A stretch of 64,000 nucleotides of DNA, taken from contig CM054117.1 in NCBI GenBank assembly GCA_028673005.1, positions 33,700,561 through 33,764,560 on the forward strand, written 5' to 3'. The notes under the pieces are model-generated. The model made no database searches, was not told where the DNA came from, and worked only from the letters and a program-made list of their open reading frames with translations. Both the position numbers and the translations under genes were made by a program. Source of the DNA: Tanypteryx hageni (taxonomy: Eukaryota; Arthropoda; Insecta; Odonata; Petaluridae). Shown here piece after piece: positions 46,851 through 57,850 of the stretch. Position 1 is the first letter of the stretch. Each line of letters begins with the position of its first letter.

Positions 46851-48086
46851 TTCACGAGGATTCTTAATAAAAGGCTGGAGAAAAAGACAGAAAAAATGCT
46901 AGTGGAAGAACAATTCGGTTTCAGGAAAGGACGAAGAACTATAGATGCTATAAGGGTAGTTAGAATCATATAAAAAAGGGCAATAAAGTACAGTCAAGAC
47001 ATGTGCGTATGTTTCGCAGACTGGCAGAAGGCATTTGATAGAGAAAATTGGGTATTGTTGATGGAGATATTAAAGGATATAGGTGTAGACTGGAAAGAAA
47101 GGTGACTTATCAGGAATCTACATGTGAATCAAGTTGTAAAGGTCAGGTTGGAGAATGCGGACACCTGCGGAGTAAATATTGGTAGAGGAGTAAGACAAGG
47201 CTGCTGCCTGTCGCTGACCCTATTCAATATATATGGAGAATAATGCAAGAAGCGTTAGAAGGGACAGGAGATTTCAAAATTGGAGGAAGGATTTTAAGAA
47301 AAGTAAAATACGCGGATGATGAAGTACTTCTGGCAAGAAAGGAAGAGAAACTCTAGAAAATGATAAATAGACTAGTAATAACAAGTAGAAAATACGGTAT
47401 GGAAATAAATACAGAAAAATTCAAGGTCATTCGAATATCGAGCAAAGAAGAGAATCTGAACATAAGTATTGGAGGAAAGCCTTTAGAACAAGTTTCAGAT
47501 TATAAATACCTTGGAAGCATCATAACAAGAGAAGCAAAATGTACGGATGAGATCAGGAATAGAATAGGAAAAGCAAAAGCGGCTTTCAGAAGAAAGAAAC
47601 ACGTATTTACGGGAAATATAAGGGAAAATATCCGCAAGAAGTTAATAAAATGATAGGTATGGAGTATAGCTTTGTACTGGGCAGAAACATGGACGCTAAG
47701 GAAAATTACATTAAATACTTGGAAAGCTTTGAAATGTGGACTTGGAGGAGAATGCTGAAGATAAAATGGACAGATAGAATGAAAAACGATGAAGTGCTAC
47801 AAAGAATAGGAGAGAAGAGAATGATTATACAGACTATTAGAAAGAGGAAGGCAAACTGGGTTGAATATTACCTGAAGAGAGAGAGAGAGAGAGTACGATG
47901 AAAGACGTGTTAGAAGGAAAACTAGATGGAAAAAAGGAAAGAGGAAGCAAAAGGCTTCAGCCGATAGACGATTTGAAAGGGAAAGAGGGCTATCAAGATA
48001 TGAAGAGGACCGCGGAAAATAGGATTATCTGGAGAACCAGGTTTAACAAAGAATAATCGCGGACCTGTCTACGGACAGACTAACTA

Positions 48087-48088
<2 letters not shown>
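46851..48088 (+). mobile_element. RTE-like non-LTR retrotransposon, 5'-truncated and broken
   Basis: Covers the C-terminal half of a reverse transcriptase ORF plus a short 3' tail ending ATAATCGCGGACCTGTCTACGG-like sequence and ...CTATGAT. The 5' border coincides with a (TA)(TG) microsatellite and the 3' border with an (AT)n run. Short tandem-repeat tails are usual for RTE-clade LINEs. A second 3' tip of this family lies at 24852-25030. The clade call comes from the YADD region, YLGSIIT, the FEMWTWRRMLKIKW block and the ENRxxWR-like end; it needs a tree. Confidence 0.85.
46854..48050 (+). pseudogene. Reverse transcriptase of an RTE-like LINE, broken
   Basis: Starting at 46854 the frame reads TRILNKRLEKKTEKMLVEEQ then FGFRKGRRTIDAI; palm motif A is CFADWQKAFD with its aspartate kept; motif B is GVRQGCCLSLTLFN. 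Stops interrupt at about 46971, 47104 and after FNIYGE. A frameshift leads to motif C YADDEVLLA (47309-47335; YADD intact), another stop at 47354, then KYGMEIN, DYKYLGSIIT and AKAAFRRKK to 47653. A further frameshift follows, then LESFEMWTWRRMLKIKWTDR (from about 47719), and RKANWVEY. The remaining tail continues in frame with indels to about 48050. At least four stops and two frameshifts make it inactive. Confidence 0.9.

Positions 48089-48135
<47 letters not shown>
48089..48135. repeat. (AT)n microsatellite tail of the LINE
   Basis: About 23 AT dinucleotides directly following the LINE 3' end. Confidence 0.9.
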
Positions 48136-48140
<5 letters not shown>

Positions 48141-49291
48141 TCTTGCAGAATGAGTCTGGGTAGAAGTTTGGCTTGGGAAGAAAGACTGGAGGTGAGAGGG
48201 ATGGAGATGAAATGGTGAGAAGGAAAGCAGCAACTTTGGAATAACAATTGCCAATACCAAGCTAAGACGCATTTTTTCATGGAATGAAAGAGAGGAAGGA
48301 AAGGGGTGCGATTTTTAGCGATAGAGAGCTCGGGATTTTCTTAGGCTGACTTATTACGCGGGTGTCTGTCTGCAGTCACCACGATCGGCTTTTAACTCCC
48401 TCGGTCTTTTGTCCAGGGTGAATTCTTTGTCTCATTTCTTCATTAAAGCTCAAATTCAATCGCGGACCCGGGGTGAGGAAAGTTGGAAAGTTAAAGGTAT
48501 GCGTTTTAAAGAGATAGAGAGGTTGGAGGATTAACACGAACAATAAGATCTGAGAAATAGAGAGAGAGAGAGAAAGCGAGGGGGAGAGAGAGGGAGCGAG
48601 AGAGAGAGAGAAACAACTAGTGAAGTTGTAAGGTCTAAATATAGAAATAGAAGGGGTTAACGCTATTGAAAATTGCATAAATGAAATGTGTACAGCAGGA
48701 AGGAGAGCTAAAGCTCAATACAATGGGACTAGAGAGAAGTGAAAGGATAATGTAATGATAATGGAAAAACGAATTACGCCGTTTCAGGGTTTAAATAACC
48801 TTTTCAATTATCGAAAGCATACGCACATACTAAGGTAAGTCATGAATGCTATCTAAAGATTGTTTCGAGAATACTCTATTTAAAACACGAATATTCAGTT
48901 GTTGCGACATTAGATTACGATGTAACAAACGCATACATGTAGGCAAAAAATTGAGAAAGTATTAATTTTACTATAAAGAAGTCGCGGGTTTTTTTAAACG
49001 AACCTTCGTTGCACGGGGTACAAATATATTGCGCGCTAAATTGTTTTTATAAATATCGCAGTGTTGAATTTTTTTTAGAGTTATTGTCTGCAGCAAAAAG
49101 TATCGACTGAACTTGTGGAAAAAACTACTCAGAGAGGTATATGAAAGGACAGGAGGAATAAACAATTAGAAAAATTACAAAAGATAATAAAATTGTGTAA
49201 AATTACTCAGCAAGAGCAGTGCCAGGTTAATGATAGTTTAAATAGAGGGACGGGAGGGTACGTACGTATGTAGGAAGAAAGACATGAAATG
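48136..49291. other. Non-coding sequence
   Basis: GA-rich patch at 48559-48612. No other features recognised. Confidence 0.5.
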
Positions 49292-49708
49292 CATTAGTCC
49301 CTCGACTTCTCCGGATTGTATGATCGCGCAGAAATTATCGTGGCAATTATCAATGTTCGTGAAAGGCAAACATATTTGCGCAGTAGCCGACCGCAGTAAA
49401 AACTGCTTGTAACTTAAGGCCCACGAATCAAATCGCTATTTCCTCTCGACAACAAAACCAGCTATATCTTCCATCTACCTCTATGATGGCACGCTTGCAA
49501 TTACCTAAATGTAGTTTTTACAATGTTTTCTCTCGCGTACAAAATGTGATTAAACGCGAAGGAAGTGAAATGAGCGCTGAGAAAAGTGGAGAGGAGCGAG
49601 AAAAAGCTCATTTCCCTAACTCCATTTTTTCCATAAGCTTTATTCGCGGTTTCTACTTTCCCGCCGTTTTCCAAGAGCGCAACCCCAGCGAATGTGGCGG
49701 GGCTACTG
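49292..49708. mobile_element. Tigger/pogo-type MITE
   Basis: The left tip CATTAGTCCCTCGACTTCTC matches the minus strand of the right tip CAGTAGCCCCGCCACATTCG at about 15 of 21 positions. TATTCGCGGTTTCTACTTTC and CAAGAGCGCAACCCC near the right end are of the kind seen in Tigger-family ends. It is homologous over both halves to the interrupted element at 59203-61523. The open frame at 49483-49755 crosses the right end and is not a transposase. No clean TA duplication remains. Confidence 0.65.
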
Positions 49709-52110
49709 CAATAAAGCACGAGAAAAAGAAAGCAAAAGAGGAAGTCTTCCCTTGAGAATGGAGAAAATGGCGAGGACGAGATATTTTAATAAGACCAGAT
49801 ATGCCGAACGATCGGAAGATCGAGATTAGATAGAAAGAAAAAAAACAGCGGATTAGATTCAAAGAGAAATGAACGCGAGACTGAAGAAAAGGCGTGTTAA
49901 GGAAGGGAATTAAGGTCGATGCGAAGCAAGAACGGAGAGATTTGACTCAAGGTGCGGAATCGCAATGCAGGCAGGGAAGGATATATGTGGAGAGGTTGGA
50001 AATAATGGCGTTTCAAGTGTAGGATTAAAGTGTGTGTAACAGAAAACGAGAGAGAGAGAGGGGTGGAGATTGAGAGAGATAGTGGGTGAGTGAGGGGTGG
50101 GAAGAGGGAGCGCGATGAAAAGACGGCGAGTCATGGAGAGGACATCTTTAATTTGCATGTGAATGAGGATATGTAATGCGCATAGAACAAATGGCAACGT
50201 ATTAAAAGTCGAGTCCCGCGTAGTCGCTCATTTGCTTAACAAAAGGAATGCAACATTTCTACCACCCCCTCTCTTTCTATCTCTATCTTCCGCTCTTTCT
50301 CTGTCTACCCCTCACTCTCTCTCAGCAGCGTGCTGCTCGCATTGTGTGAAAAAGGTTTTTGTTTATCCTCCTGGCGGAGCTTAACGACCTTCAGCTTTCG
50401 AGGGAGATTTAGATTTTTTTTAAGGAAGAGGCGTAGAAGCGGATGACTTGACGGGAACTCGGATCATAAATATCAAGGGATGTTCTTAAAAAATACGCCC
50501 TTATTTCTAATCTCTGAATAACGTTTTAACACGAGTGTTGACGCGGAACACTGTGCGCAAAAGAAGGGACTCTATTATTGCCATTAGTAAACCCATGCTA
50601 GAGATAATTTCCATGATTAATTTTATGTAAACCCCTCAAGAATTGCCCACTGCGAATGTAAAATTATCAAAGGAATATTATATACGCACCAACACGCATG
50701 TATACCAACAAGAAGCCATTCATGCACTAGTGTTTATGCATCCTATATTAGCTATACTGCCTTAGATAAAAATATTAATCATCCGCTGAGACGACCGTTG
50801 CGATAATCACGCAAGCAAGTGGAGCGAGCGACTGAAAACCGGTTCCAGTGTGTGACTGTATTATGGCATGACAAGTTTTAGAACAATTTCTCTCTCTCTC
50901 TCTCTCTCTTACGGAACAGATTCTCCTCTCATTTAGTTTTCTCTGCGTGTTTATGAACATAATAGCCGACTACAAGGGTATAAATAATGGAATCACGGCT
51001 CCGTTTGTTGCTGCTCGTTTTTCAGCCATGTCGGAGAGCAAGTTTACGGAACCTAACAAAAAGAAGTCGTAATACGGAACAGCCGTAGTTATCCTTCATA
51101 TTTATTTAGAGGCTTGTTTAAATATAGCTTTTTGGTCACGCCACACTCGACTACCGGTTTAAAATGAGTTTACGTTAATATTACGCTTATAAAACAATTT
51201 TGCGGTTTAGTTAGCTACAAAGTCGTGAGTGTTCTAACTTGATTTCTACCCGATGCGGATTGAGTATTTACTCTTTAAGCAAGGCATATATGAAAAACAA
51301 TCGAGTGACTATGATTAAGTTATTAACTTAAATAATTATTTTCTAATAATAGTATTTTAATGCTGGGAGTTAGTTACTTTAAAAATACTTTTAATGCATA
51401 GATAAATAACCTCCGAACTTAATCATTTTAACAGAAAATGTTTACCCATAGCATTGCCTTCGACTGGCGTTCAATTTAAACCGTGTGACACTTTTAGTGC
51501 ATAACTCTGAATAAGAGTAAAAAATTTATCTATCAAAGTTTTTGTAAAGCATTAATAAAAAAAATAAAAAAACGGAATCAGATTCTCATCACTGTCTCCG
51601 TGAAAAACAAATCAAAATTAAAACGTACAATCATACCTTAAACGTTTTGGAATAATTCTTTTGAAATGTCACGCACGGAGGCTATCTAGCGATATACAAA
51701 GGTAGACAATTTTTTGGGCTCTGCAAAAAAATTAAAGGCGGAAATGACGATCTCGAAATTTCGCTTGTCAGAGTTAGTATTAATCGCTTTGAAGCAGTTT
51801 TCGTTTCAGCCGTTGAAGGGGCACTTTTAATATACTTACCTACTGCCATTCCTAAGTTAAACATATGAAAACTCCAAGAATGTACGCGCACAAAAAACGA
51901 GACTTAAAACAAAAAGAGGGATATTTCCAAACCTCCGTGAAATCCTCCGCTTCTAACGCTTGGACCTTTTTAACGCGTTTAATTTTATAAACTCGCTTTA
52001 TGCTTTCGATCTGTCTGTCCGCCTATGAAATCAATCAAATTAAAATAACAAGTGAACAGTGATATAAGACTGACATTTGCAGGGCGTGTGTGATACATGA
52101 TGCTATTTGG
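49709..52110. other. Non-coding sequence
   Basis: GA patch at 50047-50105 and (TC)n at 50887-50909. No other features recognised. Confidence 0.5.
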
Positions 52111-52300
52111 AGAAATCAGTGGGGCGGCAGGGAGTGCCTTCAAAATTTTCAAATTAAGATTCTGACCAAATGGATATATTAGAAAAAAGTTAAAATTGTT
52201 CATTATTTGTGTGGCTTTTAATGCCATCTATAACACTGTAGAAGAAATGTTTTTCGAAAATCGATGGGCGGCAGGGGATTCCCAAATTAAGATTCTGAGC
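52111..52300. repeat. Two-copy direct repeat, period about 143 bp
   Basis: GGGGCGGCAGGGAGTGCCTT with CAAATTAAGATTCTGACC at about 52119 recurs as GATGGGCGGCAGGGGATTCC with CAAATTAAGATTCTGAGC at about 52262. Spacing is close to 143 bp, with internal deletions. Confidence 0.7.
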
Positions 52301-52324
52301 ATATATGAGAGAAAGGAGGCTACG

Positions 52325-52730
52325 GTGAAAAATTGAAAATTTACAGTTAATTACATTTTTAAAACAAAATATCCTTTTAAACGAACTCCTAAACCGTATG
52401 AATCTAAAAATAAATGTTTTAGAGGTAAAAAGTTTAAATATATCAAGTTTACGGAGAATTTTTTAAAATTAAGGAAGATATCTATGCGATTGAGTGTGAA
52501 TGCGTGTGTGTGTGTCTGAATTTAGTATGTTTGGCCCCTGTCGTTGTCGTGAGACGCATAAACCGTCAGACATTTCTTTGAGGTATCAAGTCCCTGGAGT
52601 GAAAAAATTTTTTCGTAAACTTGATACATTTTAACCGTTTACCTCTATTTTTGTGAGATTCGTACGGTTTAGAACTTGGCTTTAAAGGATTTAAAAAAAA
52701 ATCCTTAACTGTAAAATTTCAAATTGTTAT
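52325..52730. mobile_element. Foldback element with about 140-bp imperfect inverted arms
   Basis: The left arm (about 52325-52470) includes TACAGTTAATTACATTTTTA, CCTAAACCGTATGAATCT, AGAGGTAAAAAG and ATATCAAGTTTACGGAGAAT. The right arm (about 52590-52730) carries their complements in reverse order. The spacer is about 120 bp and holds a short (GT)n run at 52505-52515. Arms match at roughly 70-75% by eye. This is the form of a long-arm MITE; no target duplication was identified. Confidence 0.75.
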
Positions 52731-53759
52731 AGATAGACAAAATGTTTAATTAATTAGCGAATAAATTACTTTTCCATATAATTATATTGCTAAATAGAGA
52801 ATTTTAAGTTATCACCTCAAAATAAACCCCAATAAATAAATCGCATTCTTTTCATATTGCGTTAACAAATGAAGCTCCCATATTTTTCTTTCACTATACG
52901 TTGGCCAAGCTATTGTGCATTTAATTAGGCTTTTCAGTGAACACTGTTTTATCCGCAAATATTTTCATGGATGAAAAATCGTAAATGAACCGCGCGGCCA
53001 TTTGTTACAGGTGTATTTTTGAACTCTCTGAACAATAAATAAGCTCAGTGGAGTCGTAAGTTATGAAAATACTCGCCCAGCGGTTGGCAAGCAACTGAGC
53101 AAGAATTACAAAATGCCCATAGTAGAAAAAAAATTGACCACTCTAGATTGAACCGTCAAAATAGCGCCGACTTTGAAATACTATCCCTCTTTCTCTCTCT
53201 ATCTTACTCTCGAGGGAGAGAGAAAGAAAATATTAATTGTATTTCATTTTTTAAAAGAATGTGAAAAATAGGTCGCGATGAAAGGTTAATTGATGACTGT
53301 CCTGGAGAAGTGGAGTCTTTTTTAATCACTCCATCGTGAGGAATGCTTATTTAAAATAATCATCTAAAATTAATCTAGAAAAGTCCACTTTCTCTTTCTC
53401 TCTGTAAATATCTGAGGAACCACCCTTCACTTTCACCCGTTTTATCTTGTAGAATTCGTCCATGTTTATTTCTAAATTACGACAATTACTGGTATATATC
53501 TTTCCTGGAGAGGGATATTAAAACCGTAATGCCGAACACATAAATCTAGACCTACTAGAAACGGTAATAATTCCACCAAAATCTGCGTTTGCTTTATATC
53601 TCCATATGGTATTTAATTTTAAATAATGGTTAATGTAAATTTTTACGAACCTATCAAGTTTAAAGATGGAAAAATCTCCTTAAGAATAAAAGGATTTTTT
53701 TAACACACATTTTGCTCCTCAATTTGAATGTTAAAATTCAAAGCAATCAGAAGAGCCGA
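52731..53759. other. AT-rich non-coding sequence
   Basis: A short (TC)n/(GA)n palindromic patch at about 53188-53228. Nothing else recognised. Confidence 0.5.
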
Positions 53760-53875
53760 CTATGGACGTAACCAAGTGCTAAACTCAAATAAGGGTTATG
53801 CCGAGGAAATGTTCAAACTATGGACGTAACCAAGTGCTAAAGTCAAATAAGGGTTATGCCGAGGAAATTTTCAAA
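53760..53875. repeat. Two-copy tandem duplication, unit 58 bp
   Basis: CTATGGACGTAACCAAGTGC starts at 53760 and again at 53818, with two substitutions over the unit. It is a recent local duplication. Confidence 0.95.
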
Positions 53876-55340
53876 GAGGAGTTGTTTCAAGGGAGCGATA
53901 CTGAGGAGATATTCTATTCAATCTCTCACGTAGCCTCACTCATCTGCGTAAAACTCAGCTTAGGACAACCTACTATAACCCTCGGCGCCGTATCTCTTAA
54001 CCGTTAATTTTCTACTTGCTTTTCTCGTGGGGAGAAATCAATCGCGAAGGCGTAAAACTTCCAAAGAACGAGAGCTACCGCGCTTGACTCACGACGATGA
54101 ACATGGAAAACCTTGGATTAAAAGAGATCGGATTGAACGCTATCAGGATCGATAATCATCAACAGCGATGACGCCTCACTCTCTCTCTCTCTATCTCTCT
54201 TAGCTCGTTTACCCCCACCATGTCAATCCGCCGATCGACACGACAAATTTTTCGCCGCCGACTAGGAAAAGAAAAACAAAAACGAAGCGAAACGAGGAGG
54301 TCCGCCCCGATGATCGAAACCTTCCGGCCTTGTATCGTACGTATAAATTCTTCCCGCGAGAGGGGAAAATAAAGAGAAAAAAAGAGCGGAGAACAAATAA
54401 CACCGACGGCAAGCTCGAAAGATGAAGAGGATGAGGAGATCGGAAGAAATGAGAAACAGGGTGGAATGGAGAGGAGAAGGAAAGAAACCTGAGGAGAAAA
54501 ATAAAAAAATATACCCTAAAAAACGGGAACTGACTGTTTCATTTATCATAAATGGCTACCGGGAGTCGCACTTACGGGAACAATGGGCGAAGCAAAGGAT
54601 GAGATAGCGTCCAATGAATTCCTCCCTTCTCTGCTTCTTCTTCTCTTCCCTTTGGAAAGACTACCATTGTCTTAGTTACGTGTGAGCGAGAGAGAGAGAG
54701 AGAGAAATGGAAGGAGGAAAACGGAGTGGGAGGCGTGTAGGAGGGGCGAGGGTGTGCTCTTAAGTAGCAAGAGAGGACGAAGGAGAGTTGGAGGAGGAAG
54801 AGGAAGGACGTTGGAGGTTAAGAAGATGCAAAAGGGAAAAGTAGGAGTTGCCCTGGAGACGAGGTCGTTGAAGTGGCCCCGACGTCTCTCCTATTCCTCA
54901 TCCTCTTCCTTCTTCCTCCACCTCTTCCCTGAGATCGCGAGAACTTGAATGAAAACCAAGAGTGGGTTAAAACAACGCATATTGAATAAGGAAGCGAGTT
55001 AGTGAAATAGGCGAGGGAGAGTAAACAAGTAAAGGTTTTTCATGAACATGGATAAAAATAGCGCGTTTTTTATTTCTTATGTAATTATGACCCCCATATT
55101 CGGTCACTAGAGCCTTGTTTGTAAGTGGACTCATCGTAGAAGTGTACGCTCAAAATTTCAGCCTTCCTCTTTTATAATTTCGGAGATATTACAAAACAAC
55201 AAAATTTTTAATTGGCCCCTATCCGACGCTGTAAAATTTTCAAAACTCAAATCAAAATGCGCTAAAAGAAAGAGAAAATTGAGGGAAAAGAGAGAGAAAA
55301 CAAGATGGAAAAGTATATTCCATAAATGGAATACACAGAG
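53876..55340. other. Non-coding sequence with GA-rich patches
   Basis: (TC)n at 54177-54200, GA-rich at 54405-54490 and 54680-54830. Open frames there are low-complexity. Confidence 0.5.
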
Positions 55341-55347
55341 ATTTCAA

Positions 55348-56039
55348 AGGCGTTCTTTATGTTTTATTGGAAATGTGTACAAAACGGCAACGAAAGATTC
55401 ATGAATTTTTATATCCGAAATTAAAGTCGTAATTATGTGGTCTCGCGGACTGTTTTGCGGCAAATGTCGTCTTCAATCCGAATATTTTTTAGTACATATA
55501 TAACTTGCAGATCATATAAGAGCTAGGAGGAGAAAAATACCGCATTTAATTGTTTCTTTCCGATAAAACCGTCTTAGCGATCAATGTAAACAAAATATGC
55601 GATGTTTTGCTCGGGATTTTCTCGAAGTATTATCTCCGAAACTATAGCTCGTAATTATTTGGTCTCGCTGACTTCTTTGTGTTAAATGAATTCCTCTATC
55701 CAAATAATAAATAATATAATAATAATAAATTTTTAAATCTATAATTTTCATCATATAAGAGCTAGGGAGAGAAATTTATGATTTTTAAGTGTTGCCTGGC
55801 GGATTCCATTTAACGAGAAACGAGTATAAGGGTATTGAAGTAATTATGTAAAGCGGAAGTTCTAATTGGCGGATGCAGTTCAGAATCACGTTGGACGATG
55901 CCTTTTAATAACGATCACTCGTACATAATTAAATTAAAATCCGTCCAGCGGTTTAGGAGATGAAAGTTACGACGGACGGACGGACCAGACGTGTCCATAA
56001 GGCGTTCTGCTACTACCGCTTCGCTGGTAAAGAACGCCT
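55348..56039. mobile_element. Tandem-repeat element with terminal inverted repeat and 3' hairpin (second example)
   Basis: AGGCGTTCTTTA at 55348-55359 recurs inverted as TAAAGAACGCCT at 56028-56039. The right end also forms a hairpin in which AGGCGTTCT (56000-56008) pairs with AGAACGCCT (56031-56039), with an inner ACC/GGT pair. Inside are two diverged units of about 220-240 bp (CGTAATTATNTGGTCTCGCN at 55428 and 55650; CATATAAGAGCTAGG at about 55513 and 55752). GCGGTTTAGGAG and ACGGACGGACGGAC precede the hairpin. The layout matches the element at 2022-3003, although the terminal sequence differs. Confidence 0.6.
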
Positions 56040-56258
56040 AAAATTATAGAGAAAGAGATAAGGGAGAGAGCGGGGATGATAAAGAGGGTGATGGAGATAG
56101 AAACAGAGAGAAAGAATAAGGGAAAGCTGGGTAAAGGAAGGTAGCTTAAGGTAACATAGAAAATTTCAGGAAATGAGAGGGAGAGAGGGAGGCGAGAAAT
56201 CCAGGAAGGGCTGGCAATGAAAGTAAAGGTAGAGAAAGACGAAAGAAATTCCAGAGAG
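56040..56258. repeat. GA-rich patch
   Basis: Interrupted GAGA repeats at 56046-56120 and 56165-56190, then unique sequence. Confidence 0.6.
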
Positions 56259-56405
56259 GTGCTTAGCGAGTCTGCCTTCCAGTCCTAATGTCGCTGGCTC
56301 GAATCCTGCTGAGGGCATCACCCTATGTTTTCGCCTTTTGTATTCATTCCCCTGTGTCCTCGTGAAAAGCGCTCCTTGTGACGCGCCCGGTAAAAAATAA
56401 AAGAT
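56259..56405 (+). mobile_element. tRNA-derived SINE, family 2
   Basis: The head reads GGTGCTTAGCGAGTCTGCCT with an A-box-like TAGCGAGTCTG (56265-56275) and a B-box-like GGCTCGAATCC (56297-56307; consensus GGTTCGAATCC). The tRNA-like part closes with GGGCATCACC, complementary to the GGTGCTT start. A short body of about 70 bp and an A-rich end (AAAAAATAAAAGATG) follow. The sequence differs from family 1. It is too degenerate for a functional tRNA. Confidence 0.7.
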
Positions 56406-56409
56406 GTAG

Positions 56410-57639
56410 GAAAACGGGAAAGGAAATGGATGAAGAGAAAGGGAAATATGGAAGGGCGGAAGGACGAAGAGAAAGGAAGAAAAGAAAGGAAAATGCCTTT
56501 ATTGCGAGGTCGAGGCGAAATAGCCCCCTCTTCCACCTAACAATGCAAAGTGTTATGAATTTACTATATAAAATAGCATGAACTACAAACAAATGGATAA
56601 AATTAGAGTAATAACACAAAGATTATTAAGAAATATTACATACCATAAAACATACAATAGCGTGCAACCAATGACGATCACCGATTATATAAACATTGAG
56701 CTTATGTAGGTGTGTGACAACGATTATAATGCATTATATCCATATAGTGCAATAAATATTCACCATAACGATTAGTACACTAACAATAATACAACTGAAG
56801 ATATAATAATGTACATAAGTGGACAGATGTGAACCTAAAAAAGTTGTGATAGTTACAATTGATGCAAAAAAGATATACAAAAAATTGTCTACCTGTTGCG
56901 GATATTTGTATTAGTGTAGTGGTCATTAAAAATTCTGGTAAGTATACAGACAACCATAGAATAAAAAGCAAAAAGAGAGAGAGAGAGAAAAAAGAAGATA
57001 ATGGTGTTTTTTTGTAACGTAGGATGATGATGATCATCACCAAGGGTAGATGGAAGGGATTTTTACCCGTAGGCGTGAGGGCAGAGAGAGAGAGAGGTTC
57101 AGAAAGCGAAGAAACCATGTGGGCGGGAGGTAGGAGGAGGAAAAGGTGCACAAAAGACAGAGAAAGAAAAAAGGCTGGGGCGAAGACTGTGCGAAGGAAT
57201 GAGTAGGAGGTGGAGGCACCCAGAAGAAGAGTTCGGATAACAACGAAACCCATTCGAGCCAAAATATAAAACTCCATTCTCTCTCGGATCAGGCAAGTTG
57301 TAGTTTTGGGCTGGTTTTTTATACTTTTATATTAAAACAAAAATATAAAGAAGTTTTTCCCGGACACCTTCGGTATCCATTTCAATGCTTCATTATGCGG
57401 CGGCGTCCTTTTTGAAAAGCATACGACCGGTGGAGAAGGAGAATATGAAAAATAATTCCCCTTTTTGGGACGCGTGTGTGCGCGCGTTTTTTATCCGCTC
57501 CGGGGACCAATCAGCTACCGCGGAAGAACAAACACGCGAGAGCTTGAAAGACGGTTGGAAGACGGAATACTTACTCCAAGGATGGATGAGTGAGGCGATT
57601 TGCCTGAGGGTCTCGCGTGTTGAGGTTGTGTATGTTTGA
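56410..57639. other. Non-coding sequence
   Basis: GA-rich at 56420-56490 and 57075-57180, otherwise AT-rich. The open frame of 165 codons on the minus strand (56780-57277) is Leu/Ser/Phe-rich with no domain recognised. Confidence 0.5.
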
Positions 57640-57850
57640 GAGGGAGAAGAGATAGGGAGAGAGAGGTAGGGAGTGAGAGGTATGGAGAGAGAGAGACGTA
57701 GGGAGTGAGAGGTAGGGAGAGAGCGGTATGAAGAGAGCGGTATGGAGGGAGAGAGAGGTAGGGAGTGAGCAGTACGGAGGGAGAGAGAGAGAGGTAGGGA
57801 GAGAGAGAGAGAGGTAGGGAGAGAGAGAGAGATAGGGAGGGAGAGAAGGA
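57640..57850. repeat. GA-rich minisatellite
   Basis: Repeats of GAGAGGTAGGGAGTGAGAGG-like units of about 20-30 bp, with GTATGGA and GTAGGGA variants. Confidence 0.85.

Noticed and set aside
56259..56330. tRNA gene on the plus strand
   Set aside because: A- and B-box-like segments are present but the acceptor and anticodon arms are not complete, and a body plus A-rich tail follow.
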